From: Verrucomicrobiota bacterium
GTDB taxonomy: Bacteria > Verrucomicrobiota > Verrucomicrobiia > Chthoniobacterales > UBA10450
Direction of reading: 5' to 3'
DNA length: 64,000 bases
NCBI GenBank assembly: GCA_003219415.1
Contig: QHOS01000026.1
Location: 1 to 64,000 of the forward strand
Below, in pieces: positions 1 to 11,026 of the stretch. Each line of letters opens with the position of its first letter. Within the stretch, counting starts at the first letter, position 1. The notes under the pieces were generated by a model. The model was not told the origin of the DNA. It made no database searches and saw only the letters and a program-made list of their open reading frames with translations. Position numbers and translations under genes: made by a program.

Positions 1-1
1 A

Positions 2-1126
2 CTCGCACACGCGCGACTCTCGGCAACGGCGAGTTTCGTATACCACTTCTACGAACCAACCGAGACGTGGAAGCAAAAGGCGGATGCGGAAGCGCTCGAA
101 TCGCTGCGACTTCAGCCAAACCTCGGCGAAGCCCATCTCGCCCTGGGGCTTTATCACTATTATGTCGAAGGCGATTACGACGCAGCTCTGCGGCAATTCG
201 GCGTCGCGGCGGAGGCGCTTCCCAACGACGGTGACGTGGGCCTCTACACCGCAGCAGTTCTAAGACGCAGTGGGCATTGGACGCAAGCACTCGCGGCTTA
301 CCAACACGCGGAACAGCTCGACCCGCGCAACGCCATCACGCTCTATGACGCGTCGCAGACTTATTTCGGACTGCGCGATTGGCAGAAGGCGGCTGAGGGA
401 ATGGATCGCGTGCTCGCGCTTTTCCCTGATTCTTTCAACGTAAAAATACAACGCGCTTACATTGAGTTTTACTGGAAAGGCAGCACGGCGCCGATTAAAG
501 CCGCACTGCAATCTTTACCGCCTAATTTAGATCCTGACGGCGTCGTCACTTTCGCGCGCTGGGACGTAAGTTTGATGGATCGCGATGTGAATGGCGCTGA
601 CAAGGCGCTGACTGCTTGCCAGCTCGATACGATCAGTTCGCAGACAGGGGTCAGACTGCCAAAAAGTTATCTTCAAGCCTGCGTCGATCTCGTGCGCGGC
701 GACACAGCGAAAGCGCAGTCGGAGTTCGAAGCCGCCCGGCCGGCTATTGAAAAAATCGTGGCTGATAGCCCGCAGGACGGTACGCGTCGCGCCCAGCTCG
801 GGCTGCTGTATGCGTTCCTTGGGCGAAAAGAAGACGCACTGCGGGAAGGACGACGAGCGATGGAACTGAAACCCATCACGCACGATGTGATCGAGGGCGC
901 GATAGTTGAAGACTTCTACACTTTGACCTGCGCCCGCCTTGGAAACACTGACGAGGCGATCAATCGAATCGAACGCCTTCTCACCACGCCTTTCGCCGTC
1001 GATTACGCCGACGAAAGCATCACACTTTCAGACCTGCGACAGCGCTGGGAATGGGACCCGCTACGGAATGATCCGCGTTTTCAAAAAATCCTCGCCGGGC
1101 CTGAGCCGAAAACTTTGTACAAATGA
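2..1126 (+). CDS. TPR-repeat protein, C-terminal part (5' end outside window)
   Basis: The reading frame is open from base 2, so the gene begins before the window; a GTG at 236 is in frame but is not the real start. The visible part is made of tetratricopeptide helices, for example EAHLALGLYHYYVEGDYDAA followed by units with DPRNAITLYDASQTYFGLRDW. This arrangement resembles the C-terminal TPR region of large signalling proteins in Acidobacteria and Verrucomicrobia, where an N-terminal winged-helix or kinase domain precedes it. The N-terminal domain cannot be seen, so the function (protein-protein contact in signalling is likely) is not assignable. No neighbour in operon. Confidence 0.8.
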   Translation, partial: LAHARLSATASFVYHFYEPTETWKQKADAEALESLRLQPNLGEAHLALGLYHYYVEGDYDAALRQFGVAAEALPNDGDVGLYTAAVLRRSGHWTQALAAYQHAEQLDPRNAITLYDASQTYFGLRDWQKAAEGMDRVLALFPDSFNVKIQRAYIEFYWKGSTAPIKAALQSLPPNLDPDGVVTFARWDVSLMDRDVNGADKALTACQLDTISSQTGVRLPKSYLQACVDLVRGDTAKAQSEFEAARPAIEKIVADSPQDGTRRAQLGLLYAFLGRKEDALREGRRAMELKPITHDVIEGAIVEDFYTLTCARLGNTDEAINRIERLLTTPFAVDYADESITLSDLRQRWEWDPLRNDPRFQKILAGPEPKTLYK

Positions 1127-1214
1127 TATCGGTTACAAGGTGGATCGGCTTCTCCTGAAAATGCCCGTCCGGCTCGGACCGATGCCATAAGCAATCGCCG
1201 AAGGCTTCGCAGCA

Positions 1215-2468
1215 TTGATTCTTTGTTTAAGTTTTGTCGCATCAATGCATGCACAACAATTTCCAGCAGAACGGGTGGCTGAAATTCAGACTGCCTTGCG
1301 CGACGCCAGGCTCGATGGCTGGCTCTTCTACGATTTTCGGCATAGCGATCCGCTCGCTTATCGGATTTTGAAGCTGGACGAAAACATGCTTGCTTCTCGC
1401 CGCTGGTTCTACTACGTCCCAGCCTCGGGCGAGCCGGTCAAAATTGTGCAGTCGATCGAGCAGTTCAAACTCGACTCGCTTCCCGGCAAGAAGATTGTGT
1501 TCCGCGGCTGGCAGGAATTACACGCGCGTCTGCGAGAGGTGCTGGGCGCGGGCGCCAAGGAATCGAAGCGCCGCGTTGTCATGCAGTATTCGCCCATGAA
1601 CGATATCCCTTACATCTCACGCGTGGACGCCGGAACGATCGAGCTGGTCCGCTCATTTGGGGTCGAACCGGTCACGAGCGCGGAACTAGTACAACGATTC
1701 GAAGCCGTGTTTTCTCCGGCTCAATATCAGATGCATGTCGAAGCTTCCGATAAAATGCATCGCATCATTCAGGAAGCATTTGCCGAGATAGCGCGCCGGA
1801 TTCGCGCCGACGAACCAACTACGGAGTGGGATATTGCGCAGTTCATGCTCCGTCGCTACAGCGAAGAAGGAATGCAGCAGGAGCCCATGATCGTTGCGGT
1901 GAATGCAAACAGCGCCAATCCGCACTATATGCCGACGAAGGAAAAGAATTCACCTGTCAGGCGCGGCGATTTCGTGCTGATCGATGCGGCCACTAAACTG
2001 ACCAAACCGGAGGCAGTCGCGACCGACCAAACCTGGACTGGCTATGTGGGCGAAAGTGTTCCTGAAGAGTACTCGCGCATTTTCAATATTGTGCGGGACG
2101 CGCGTGATTCTGCCGTTGATTTCGTGCGCAAAAACATTCGGGCGGGTAAATCGATTCGCGGAGCGGAAGTCGATGATGTGTCGCGTGGTGTAATTACACG
2201 CGCAGGTTTCGGAGAACAATTCACGCATCGCACCGGCCATTCCATTGGCGAAGAAACTCACGGCAATGGCGTCAACATCGACGATTTCGAGACGCGCGAT
2301 TCGCGCCGCATCATTCCGGGAGTTTGTTTTTCGATCGAGCCTGGAATTTACCTCGAAGGAAAGTTTGGGGTTCGATCCGAAATTAACGTTTACGTTTCGG
2401 ATAAAGACATCGAAGTAACAGGGCAGCCAATTCAAACGGAGATCATCGCGATCCTAAAGACTCCGTGA
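1215..2468 (+). CDS. M24 family metallopeptidase (Xaa-Pro aminopeptidase-like)
   Basis: A 417-residue pita-bread peptidase that would remove N-terminal residues next to proline. An N-terminal creatinase-like domain (about 15-160) is followed by the M24 catalytic domain. All five metal ligands are visible: Asp in VLIDAAT, Asp in ATDQTWTG, His in HRTGHSIGEE, Glu in SIEPGIY and Glu in VRSEINVYV. The frame opens after a stop at 1188-1190; TTG at 1215 gives a short hydrophobic leader ending in MHAQQ that could be a signal peptide, while ATG at 1245 would drop it. Periplasmic location is therefore possible but depends on the start. It stands alone. Confidence 0.85.
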   Translation: MILCLSFVASMHAQQFPAERVAEIQTALRDARLDGWLFYDFRHSDPLAYRILKLDENMLASRRWFYYVPASGEPVKIVQSIEQFKLDSLPGKKIVFRGWQELHARLREVLGAGAKESKRRVVMQYSPMNDIPYISRVDAGTIELVRSFGVEPVTSAELVQRFEAVFSPAQYQMHVEASDKMHRIIQEAFAEIARRIRADEPTTEWDIAQFMLRRYSEEGMQQEPMIVAVNANSANPHYMPTKEKNSPVRRGDFVLIDAATKLTKPEAVATDQTWTGYVGESVPEEYSRIFNIVRDARDSAVDFVRKNIRAGKSIRGAEVDDVSRGVITRAGFGEQFTHRTGHSIGEETHGNGVNIDDFETRDSRRIIPGVCFSIEPGIYLEGKFGVRSEINVYVSDKDIEVTGQPIQTEIIAILKTP

Positions 2469-2568
2469 GGTTCGAGTCGGCCAGGCATTTCACGCGAGGT
2501 GCGTGCGCGCGCAGGAAACGACAGCGCCTCGACCCGCCTTCATTGATTTCGGCGCGGCAGGCACAGCC

Positions 2569-2600
2569 CATTCGACTTCGCTCAGGACAGGCTCATTGGC
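2569..2600. repeat. Dispersed short repeat, Ser/Ala-rich 'ttcgctcaggac' type
   Basis: The gap after the M24 gene carries a TTCGACTTCGCTCAGGACAG-type sequence. Related versions with the TCGCTCAG/CTGAGCG core recur near 60003-60025 and 61075-61100. They look like members of a dispersed intergenic repeat family. No function is implied. Confidence 0.4.
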
Positions 2601-2608
2601 GGCTACAG

Positions 2609-4911
<2,303 letters not shown>

Positions 4912-4940
4912 TCATTTCATTCGGAATGACATCATAAAAC

Positions 4941-4970
4941 AAAAAGCCATGCGCGATCGCGCGCATGGCT
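4941..4970 (-). terminator. Intrinsic terminator of the thiC leader
   Basis: A perfect 11-bp stem (AGCCATGCGCG at 4945-4955 with CGCGCATGGCT at 4960-4970, loop ATCG) is followed on the minus strand by TTTTTGTTTT. It sits between the TPP aptamer and the thiC start, so it most likely forms when TPP is bound and ends transcription before thiC. Confidence 0.88.
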
Positions 4971-4994
4971 GACATCACCAGTCCGGCATCGGAC

Positions 4995-5098
4995 CCTCGC
5001 TCCCTTCGGCGGCATTACCCGCATCAGGTTCAAGGGGTCTCCACTCCCGCCGTCGCGGGACCAGACTCTCAGCCATTGCGGCTCCCCCGCAGTTTGCT
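4995..5098 (-). promoter_or_regulatory. TPP riboswitch (THI element)
   Basis: Read on the minus strand the region has the THI-box landmarks in order: GGGGGAGCCGC, GGCTGAGAG, ACCCCTTGAACCTGATGCGG, GTAATGCCGCCGAAGGGAG. These correspond to the pyrimidine-sensing and pyrophosphate-sensing helices of the aptamer. The aptamer is followed by an intrinsic terminator and then by thiC about 60 bases further on, which fits transcriptional attenuation by thiamine pyrophosphate. Confidence 0.95.
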
Positions 5099-5134
5099 TC
5101 TTGGTCAGAATAGGACTCGTATTTGCGAAGTCAA

Positions 5135-5230
5135 TGGTAGCGACAGGTGTGTCGCCTGCGAACTCCCATGCAGTCGGCGCGGCTGCCACTACAGCGGACC
5201 CCAATCGGCGACGCCGCGCCTGTAGCGAAA
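5135..5230. repeat. Cluster of REP-like palindromes upstream of the thiC leader
   Basis: The sequence between the riboswitch and the next gene includes GTAGCGACAGGTGTGTCGCC, CAGTCGGCGCGGCTGCCACT and CGCCGCGCCTGTAGC. These are short inverted repeats bounded by GTAG and CTAC and match the style of elements elsewhere in the window. Any promoter of the thiC leader must lie in or beside this region; I cannot pick one with confidence. Confidence 0.55.
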
Positions 5231-5244
5231 CTGCTGACGAGATT

Positions 5245-5697
5245 CTATCCCGCGGGTTGCGTAGCCGATTCTTCTTTCATGTCAGAGTGAAAGACGGCTT
5301 GCCACTGACCTTTTATCATCCGCCAGACAGAACCGTTATTATAGGTGCCGGACGTGTCCTTGCCTTCCGACGTGGACTGAACCTTCGCCTTATAACTAAT
5401 GATGGCGGTGCCAGGATCCGGAAAGACGACATTGAAATCGCTCAAGTCAAACGATTGCATCTCCGTCTTTGCCATTGCGTCCAATTCTTTTTGCAAGGTT
5501 AGGATTCCGTTGCTGTAAACAGCCACAAGATCTGCGGAAACGAGCTTCTTGAAGTCGTCCTGTTTCTTGTCTTTGAACGCTTGCCAGGCCGCTTTTTCCT
5601 TGGAGATAATCGCGTCTTTGTTGTTGTCGGGTGCGGCGAATGAAATCGCGATCGTCGCGCAGAGCGCTATCAGGGTGTAGCTAAGTTGTTTTTTCAT
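5245..5697 (-). CDS. Secreted NTF2-like (DUF4440-type) protein
   Basis: A 150-residue protein beginning MKKQLSYTLIALCATIAISF, a clear Sec signal peptide with likely cleavage after SFA. The mature part (KEKAAWQAFKDKKQDDFKKL, VAVYSNGI, YKAKVQSTSEGKDTSGTYNN, WRMIKGQWQAVFHSD) follows the SnoaL/NTF2-like DUF4440 pattern, a small cone-shaped fold with no single activity. The start at 5697 was chosen because it begins the signal peptide; the longer frame upstream reads repeat and amidase-overlap sequence. Exact role unknown. Confidence 0.75.
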   Translation of the reverse strand: MKKQLSYTLIALCATIAISFAAPDNNKDAIISKEKAAWQAFKDKKQDDFKKLVSADLVAVYSNGILTLQKELDAMAKTEMQSFDLSDFNVVFPDPGTAIISYKAKVQSTSEGKDTSGTYNNGSVWRMIKGQWQAVFHSDMKEESATQPAG

Positions 5698-5818
5698 GAG
5701 GTTGGTTCTTTCGTTAAGGTTGTATTCGATCAGGCGGGCAAACCCAATCAAAAAATTGTGTCGTTGATCGCCTACCCGGAAGGCCAATCCCGACGCCGGC
5801 GCGGAGGGCATCGCTACA

Positions 5819-7015
5819 TCACGGGACAATCGGGGCTGATTCGAGGGACACTCTTTGCGAAGGAGTCGGCGCCTGCTGGGGCGCAGGAAATGCGGATTGA
5901 CCAACCAGGTTGACTATACTTGTGTCTGCTTCCTTCAATTCCGCGTCCTGAACCACGAATTCATTCGGCGCCGATTTGATCTGCTTGCGATAGTCCGCGA
6001 CGAGCAGTGGCGGCTGCTTCTTGATTCCCAATGCGCGATAACTCTCGATCCCGACGCTGATGGCGTGGGCGAGCTTTGCGCGCCATTCTTTTTGCGCAAT
6101 CAACCTGCACTGTCCCTGCTCTGTTAGAAAGCCGCCTTCGATCAGCACAGCCGGCACCTTGGTCAGGCGTAGCACAGCAAAGCGCGCGCGCTTGATGCCA
6201 CGGTCATACTCGGGGATGTGGCCGAGCAGAGAATGATAGATGCACGCTGAGAGCGCCAAGCTTTGCGCATCGACAGCGCTGCCGGGTTGGGTACTGAGAG
6301 CACTTGGAGCTACTGCGCTGTCGGACGTGGATGGCGCTCCGCGCGGGGTAAACGAAAAAATCTCAAAGCCCGTGGCGTTCCGATCGTCATTTGAAGCATT
6401 GAAATGAATACTGACGAAAATCGAATCACGCGCCTTGTTGGCAATCTGTGCCCGAACTTCGAGAGGAACAAAGTAATCGCCCTCGCGCGTCATGATCACG
6501 CGCAGTCCTTTCGATAGTAACAGCGGGCGCAGCTTTCGCGCCACATCGAGAGCAAAATCTTTTTCGTAACCGTAACGACTCACCTGACCCTTGTCGTAAC
6601 CGCCGTGTCCCGGATCCACAACGATAGTCTGAACTTTGCCGACGTTTGGGACACGGTGCGGGCGCACCAGCGGCTCGATTGTTTTGGCTACATCAGTGCG
6701 TGAGACAAGAAGCTTTCCATTCTGTTCGATCGCGGGAAAACACAACCAACTCCGCGCGCCGTTGATCATCACCTCGCGGCTGCCGCTGACAAATTCCAGC
6801 GGGTTCTTTGCGGCCTCGAATTCTACTTTTTCGCCAGAAGCGGCGATGCCCGCAGGCAATCCATAAAACCGCGAGATGTTATCGACGCTCAAATAATCCT
6901 GGCCGCTAAGTTTGATGATCTGCCAGTCGTCCGCGGCAAGTGCGGTTGCTTGGCTTATTGCGATGGCACCGGCCAGGAACGCGATCGCGAACCATCGTTT
7001 CACTGGGAGGACCAT
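5819..7015 (-). CDS. N-acetylmuramoyl-L-alanine amidase (Amidase_3)
   Basis: A 398-residue periplasmic enzyme expected to cut the amide bond between MurNAc and the stem peptide. A signal peptide (about 1-28, ending ATALA) is followed by a region like a copper-amine-oxidase-N/AMIN fold (30-125) and then the zinc amidase domain. Zinc ligands and catalytic residues are visible: His in DPGHGGYDKG, Glu in GYEKDFALDVA, His in SIHFNASND and Glu in LIEGGFLTE. The tail after about 350 is Pro/Ser-rich and poorly conserved. It is followed by the NTF2-like gene on the same strand, 121 bases on. Confidence 0.93.
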   Translation of the reverse strand: MVLPVKRWFAIAFLAGAIAISQATALAADDWQIIKLSGQDYLSVDNISRFYGLPAGIAASGEKVEFEAAKNPLEFVSGSREVMINGARSWLCFPAIEQNGKLLVSRTDVAKTIEPLVRPHRVPNVGKVQTIVVDPGHGGYDKGQVSRYGYEKDFALDVARKLRPLLLSKGLRVIMTREGDYFVPLEVRAQIANKARDSIFVSIHFNASNDDRNATGFEIFSFTPRGAPSTSDSAVAPSALSTQPGSAVDAQSLALSACIYHSLLGHIPEYDRGIKRARFAVLRLTKVPAVLIEGGFLTEQGQCRLIAQKEWRAKLAHAISVGIESYRALGIKKQPPLLVADYRKQIKSAPNEFVVQDAELKEADTSIVNLVGQSAFPAPQQAPTPSQRVSLESAPIVP

Positions 7016-7134
7016 GGTTGCGTTATAGTATCGAAAACATCTCCAATCTCAAATCGCGTGAATCTGCGTCTGCGGGTGGCAATCTCGATGTGAAATTAAA
7101 TTGACGCAGCGTTTTTTTTCGTTAAACACCGGAA

Positions 7135-8064
7135 ATGTTTTGGTCTTGCCGACGTCTTCCCTCCTGTTGTGTCATCTCGCTCCTGCTTGGCTTAACGCTC
7201 CTGTTTGCAGTCCCTGTTCGCGCGGCTCAGACATTTCCGAAATGTTGCGTCTGGCGCGTGACAAACGCGAAGGCGCCATTTTACCTCGTGGGCTCAATCC
7301 ATGCGCTCAGCAAAAAAGATTATCCACTCCCTGCGCCGTACGAGCTCGCGTTAAAAAATAGCAGGCGTTTCCTCTTCGAATTCGATCCGAGTCGACATGT
7401 CGAATTCGAAAAAAAATTTGAGACAGCGGGCAAATATCCTCGCGGACAGGATATCCGCTCAAAGATTCACCCTGACCTTTTGGCGTGGCTGCGCCAGAAT
7501 ATTTTGACTGTTGAGGCCGACCATCGCCAGGACAGGCGGGAACATGTCAGGGGCTTCGACAGCCAGATGGGCTACAAACCCTGGTGGATTGCACAGCATC
7601 TCGTCGGCCCGGCGACATACACTAAAAGCTCTCTCTCGCACGGGCTGGACAATTATTTCGTGGACCACGCCGCAAAAGAGAGAAAAGAGATTGCCGGCCT
7701 CGAATCAGTCGATGAACACGTCGCAGTCATGGGTGGGTTGTCAGATCGCGATAGCGAATTCATTCTGCGCGACGCTCTCGACGAGCCCAGGAACGCCGAA
7801 AAGGAATTCAGCAGGATGCACAAGGCATGGCTCAAAGGTGATACCGATGCTCTTTGGGCGGGGGACACTCGCCTCCGGACAAAGGCTCCCTGGATCGCTG
7901 CGCGTTTTGTCGATAACCGCAACACCAAATGGGTTCCGCGGATCGAAGCGGAACTGAAAAGCGGTAAGCCGACTGCAATCGTCGCTGGCGCACTACACTT
8001 CTCCGGTCCGAATAGCGTGATAAAGCTGCTGGAAAAACGCGGATACAAAATCGAGCAACTCTAG
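7135..8064 (+). CDS. TraB/GumN family protein, copy 1
   Basis: A 309-residue protein with an N-terminal hydrophobic signal (about 8-31, ending VRAAQ). The TraB/GumN hallmarks are present: WRVTNAKAPFYLVGSIHALS near the N-terminus, a central GLESVDEH, and the C-terminal IVAGALHFSGP. Family members are thought to be metalloprotease-like (Tiki relatives), but bacterial substrates are not settled. It is the first of a tandem pair; both copies end in the same GYKIEQL, and the gap between them is only 24 bases, so they are likely one transcript from a recent duplication. Confidence 0.85.
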   Translation: MFWSCRRLPSCCVISLLLGLTLLFAVPVRAAQTFPKCCVWRVTNAKAPFYLVGSIHALSKKDYPLPAPYELALKNSRRFLFEFDPSRHVEFEKKFETAGKYPRGQDIRSKIHPDLLAWLRQNILTVEADHRQDRREHVRGFDSQMGYKPWWIAQHLVGPATYTKSSLSHGLDNYFVDHAAKERKEIAGLESVDEHVAVMGGLSDRDSEFILRDALDEPRNAEKEFSRMHKAWLKGDTDALWAGDTRLRTKAPWIAARFVDNRNTKWVPRIEAELKSGKPTAIVAGALHFSGPNSVIKLLEKRGYKIEQL

Positions 8065-8088
8065 TCCGGAAAAACCGGAGAAGTATTT

Positions 8089-8964
8089 ATGCCGCGTCGA
8101 TCGAGAGTCACGGGCAGTATCGCCGCCAGCGGATGCCTTCTTCTCGCCGTCTGTCGACTTACATCTGGTGAGCTGGCTTCGAATGGTAAACACTGTCTTT
8201 GGCGAGTCACGAACGCCCCGGCGCCATTTTATCTCCTCGGCTCCGTTCATGCGTTGCAGTCATCCGATTATTTTCGGACGCCGGCCATCGAAGAAGCGAT
8301 CAAACAATCCCAGCAAGTCTGGTTTGAGATCGATCCCAAAGATCAGTCCTTTGGAGAAAAACTCAGGGAAGCTGCAAAACTTCCCAGCGGCGAGTTGGTC
8401 CAGAGCAAAATACATCCAAAGACCTACGAATATTTGCGCAAGATCACACTCAGCAGGATGAACGACTGGCATCATCTTCGTCCCTGGGCCATCGCGATGA
8501 TGTTGCGAAATCCAACTCTCGGTAATCCCGATTACCGCTGGGGCGTGGATAGCTATATCGCACAGCGAGCGCGCTACTACGGTAAGCCGACTGGCGGCTT
8601 GGAAACAGGGGACGAGCATATCCGTGTCTTTTCCGACATGTTCGACGCCGAAGGCGAAGTGGTCCTGCTGCAAGCTATAATCCACGCAAGGGACGAGGCG
8701 GGGCAGTTTCGACAAGACGTGGCAGCATGGAAAGCCGGAGACATTGCTCGTCTTTACGCGATACACACCGGTGAAATGAAAGAGGCTCCGACGGTTTCGT
8801 GGCGGTTGCTGGATCGGCGTAATGCAAGATGGATCCCGAGGATCGAAACGGCAATCAGATCGGGAAGACCGACATTGATCGTCGCAGGCGCACTGCATTT
8901 CGCCGGCCCGCGGGGCGTTATCGCGTTGCTCCAAGAACGCGGTTACAAAATCGAGCAGCTCTAG
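8089..8964 (+). CDS. TraB/GumN family protein, copy 2
   Basis: A 291-residue paralogue of the preceding gene with the same order of motifs: LWRVTNAPAPFYLLGSVHAL, GLETGDEHIRVFSDMF, and IVAGALHFAGP, ending GYKIEQL. An N-terminal segment (about 9-27) looks like a signal peptide with an alanine-rich core. The central region differs enough from copy 1 that the copies may act on different substrates or as a heteromer. Same-strand spacing suggests co-transcription. Confidence 0.85.
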   Translation: MPRRSRVTGSIAASGCLLLAVCRLTSGELASNGKHCLWRVTNAPAPFYLLGSVHALQSSDYFRTPAIEEAIKQSQQVWFEIDPKDQSFGEKLREAAKLPSGELVQSKIHPKTYEYLRKITLSRMNDWHHLRPWAIAMMLRNPTLGNPDYRWGVDSYIAQRARYYGKPTGGLETGDEHIRVFSDMFDAEGEVVLLQAIIHARDEAGQFRQDVAAWKAGDIARLYAIHTGEMKEAPTVSWRLLDRRNARWIPRIETAIRSGRPTLIVAGALHFAGPRGVIALLQERGYKIEQL

Positions 8965-8999
8965 TCGCCATCGCGCGAACGCCGTAAAGAAAAACGCCG

Positions 9000-10238
9000 C
9001 TACGAGGCCTGCTCCACGGAGACGATCCTTTCTCCGTCTGACACCAGCGTCTTATAAAGTGCTTTCGTTTTTTGTGCGATTGACGTCCAACTAAAATTTT
9101 CCTCCACTCGTTTGCGCCCGGCTTTGCCGAATTTTTCGCGTAATTGTCGATCTTTCATCAGCTGATTGATGCGCTCAGCGAGATCTCGCGCGAATTTTTC
9201 GGGGTTCGCCGGCTCGAATGAGCCTTCCTTCGCTTGTTCGAGTGGAACCAGGAATCCGGTCTCGCCATCGACAACGACTTCTTTGATTCCGCCAACGGCA
9301 CTGGCAACCACCGCGGTTTCGCACGCCATTGCCTCAAGATTGATAATGCCGAACGGTTCGTAAATGGAAGGGCAAACAAACACCGCTGCGTGCGAGTAAA
9401 GTTCGCGGGTCGCCGTTTGATCCACCATTTCATTGATCCAGATGACTCCCGGCCGCTGCGCTTTTGCGGCTTCCACTGCGGTTTTCATTTCTTCCGCCAT
9501 CTCGGGCGTGTCCGGCGCGGCAGCACAAAGGACGATTTGGAAACCGCGATTCATGAATTGGATTGCGCGCAGCAGGTGTTGGAATCCTTTCTGGCGTGTG
9601 ATCCGACCGACGAACAGCAGATACGGTGTGTTTGGATCGATGCCGTAGTGCTTGAGAGCATTGGTTGAATCAACTTTTCGGTATTGCTGCAGATCGATTC
9701 CGTTGTGGATCACGTGCACGCGCGCGGGATCCACATCGAACAATCGCTCGATGTCGCCCTTGGTCTCGCGAGAAACAGCAATGATCGCGTCGGCCATTTC
9801 CAGCGCCGTTTTCTCAACCCAAAGCGAGAAATCGTAGCCACCAGCGAGTTGTTCGCGCTTCCAGGGTCGAAGCGGCTCCAGCGAGTGGACCGTGATCACC
9901 AGCGGAATTCCGTAATTCTTTTTCGCCAAGATCCCGCCGAAATGGCTATACCAAGTGTGACAATGCACCAGATCAGCATCGATGTTGGTAGTATTGAAAT
10001 CGGTGCATCGCCGCACTGCGCCGAAAACGGAGCGCAGCGGCTTTGGGCAAGTAAAATTGCTGGTGTCAACCTCGTAGCCGGTGACCGTGAGATTAGCCTC
10101 TTCAATGCGCTGATCTCCAAAGCAACGAACTCCGACCTGCATTATCTTCGCCAGTTCGCGCGAAAGATAGCCGACGTGAACGCCCGCGCCGCCGTAGATG
10201 TGCGGCGGGTATTCGTTGGTGAGAAAAAGAACTTTCAC
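9000..10238 (-). CDS. glgA: Glycogen synthase, GT4/GlgA actinobacterial-type
   Basis: A retaining glycosyltransferase that extends alpha-1,4-glucan (or makes maltose-1-phosphate) from a nucleotide sugar. The start is GTG at 10238, giving MKVLFLTNEYPPHIYGGAGV, the classic N-terminal donor/acceptor loop. The frame upstream (to 10307) is repeat-derived and should not be counted. The C-terminal Rossmann domain has VGRITRQKGFQHLL and SIYEPFGIINLEAMACETAV with the conserved E-x7-E. The pattern is that of the corynebacterial-type synthase rather than the E. coli GT5 enzyme. It is followed on the same strand by nothing close; upstream lies usp. Confidence 0.9.
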   Translation of the reverse strand: MKVLFLTNEYPPHIYGGAGVHVGYLSRELAKIMQVGVRCFGDQRIEEANLTVTGYEVDTSNFTCPKPLRSVFGAVRRCTDFNTTNIDADLVHCHTWYSHFGGILAKKNYGIPLVITVHSLEPLRPWKREQLAGGYDFSLWVEKTALEMADAIIAVSRETKGDIERLFDVDPARVHVIHNGIDLQQYRKVDSTNALKHYGIDPNTPYLLFVGRITRQKGFQHLLRAIQFMNRGFQIVLCAAAPDTPEMAEEMKTAVEAAKAQRPGVIWINEMVDQTATRELYSHAAVFVCPSIYEPFGIINLEAMACETAVVASAVGGIKEVVVDGETGFLVPLEQAKEGSFEPANPEKFARDLAERINQLMKDRQLREKFGKAGRKRVEENFSWTSIAQKTKALYKTLVSDGERIVSVEQAS

Positions 10239-10248
10239 GAGCGTCCAT

Positions 10249-10389
10249 AGAATGACGAGGCACGAATGTCGAATGACGATTAATGACAACGTTCGAATGA
10301 CGAACAAACGCGTGCGGAGATCGAGATGGCTTGGAGATTCCTCATTTGTTCATTCCTTCGTCATTCGTCATTCGGATTTCGTCATTCAG
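10249..10389. repeat. 7-bp tandem repeats between usp and glgA
   Basis: Two blocks (about 10249-10310 and 10337-10389) repeat ATTCGTC or its complement GAATGAC with a seven-base period, for example CATTCGTCATTCGGATTTCG. They fill almost the whole gap. No gene is visible; a promoter for glgA must be within it. Confidence 0.75.
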
Positions 10390-10815
10390 CTAGCGTTGCA
10401 CTTTCAACAGCAGCACCGGCACCTCCACTTCGTGGCGCACTTTGTCGACAGTCGCCCCGTAAAGTATGTCGCTGATGAAGCGGTGGCCGTGCGTCGTCAT
10501 CGCAATGAGATCGACATTTTTTTCCCGAGCAAGTTTGATGATCTCGTCCGAGGGCTCGCCTAACGCCAGGACGGCGTCGCAGGAAAAGCCCTCCGCGGTC
10601 AGTTCACGGCTGCGTTTTTCCAGGTAAAGCCGGTCCTGTCTCATCTCTTCGCTCTCGGCGAGCTTGAGCTGATCGAAATTGCGCGCCACCCAGCCGTCGG
10701 CCACATGAACGAGGAGCAATTTCGCACCGGCCATTCGTGCAAGAGACTTGATATGGGTGAGAATGGTCTCATCGGCTGGGCTGTTCTCGAGCGGAATGAG
10801 GATATGTTTATACAT
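10390..10815 (-). CDS. Universal stress protein (UspA family)
   Basis: A 141-residue single-domain Usp beginning MYKHILIPLENSPADETILT. The ATP-binding signature near the C-terminus reads THGHRFISDILYGATVDKV, matching G-2x-G-9x-G-(S/T). It is a cytoplasmic nucleotide-binding protein commonly induced by stress; the partner is unknown. Heptamer repeats flank it on both sides, directly abutting the stop codon and the start codon. Confidence 0.92.
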   Translation of the reverse strand: MYKHILIPLENSPADETILTHIKSLARMAGAKLLLVHVADGWVARNFDQLKLAESEEMRQDRLYLEKRSRELTAEGFSCDAVLALGEPSDEIIKLAREKNVDLIAMTTHGHRFISDILYGATVDKVRHEVEVPVLLLKVQR

Positions 10816-11026
10816 GACAAAAATGACGAAATCCGAATGACGAACGACGAATAAAATCCGAACCTCGAATGGCGAAAAACCACAAATAAATCGCTAGCTT
10901 ACTCTCCGGTTGCTGCTCGCAAACAGTACGCATGACGCTGCCGTTCCAAGATAAATCTTGCGCGCGCGCGTTTCGAGCTTCGGATTTTGTTATTCCTTCG
11001 TCATTCGTCATTAGGCCTTCGTCATT
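10816..11026. repeat. Gap with 7-bp repeats between mntH and usp
   Basis: The two ends of this gap (10816-10865 and 10978-11024) carry GAATGAC/ATTCGTC heptamers such as CCTTCGTCATTCGTCATTAG. The middle (about 10870-10975) has no recognisable gene or RNA. Confidence 0.7.

Noticed and set aside
10239..10307. An N-terminal extension of glgA beginning at 10307
   Set aside because: It is made of the heptamer repeats and precedes the family's standard start (KVLFLTNEYPP) at GTG 10238.
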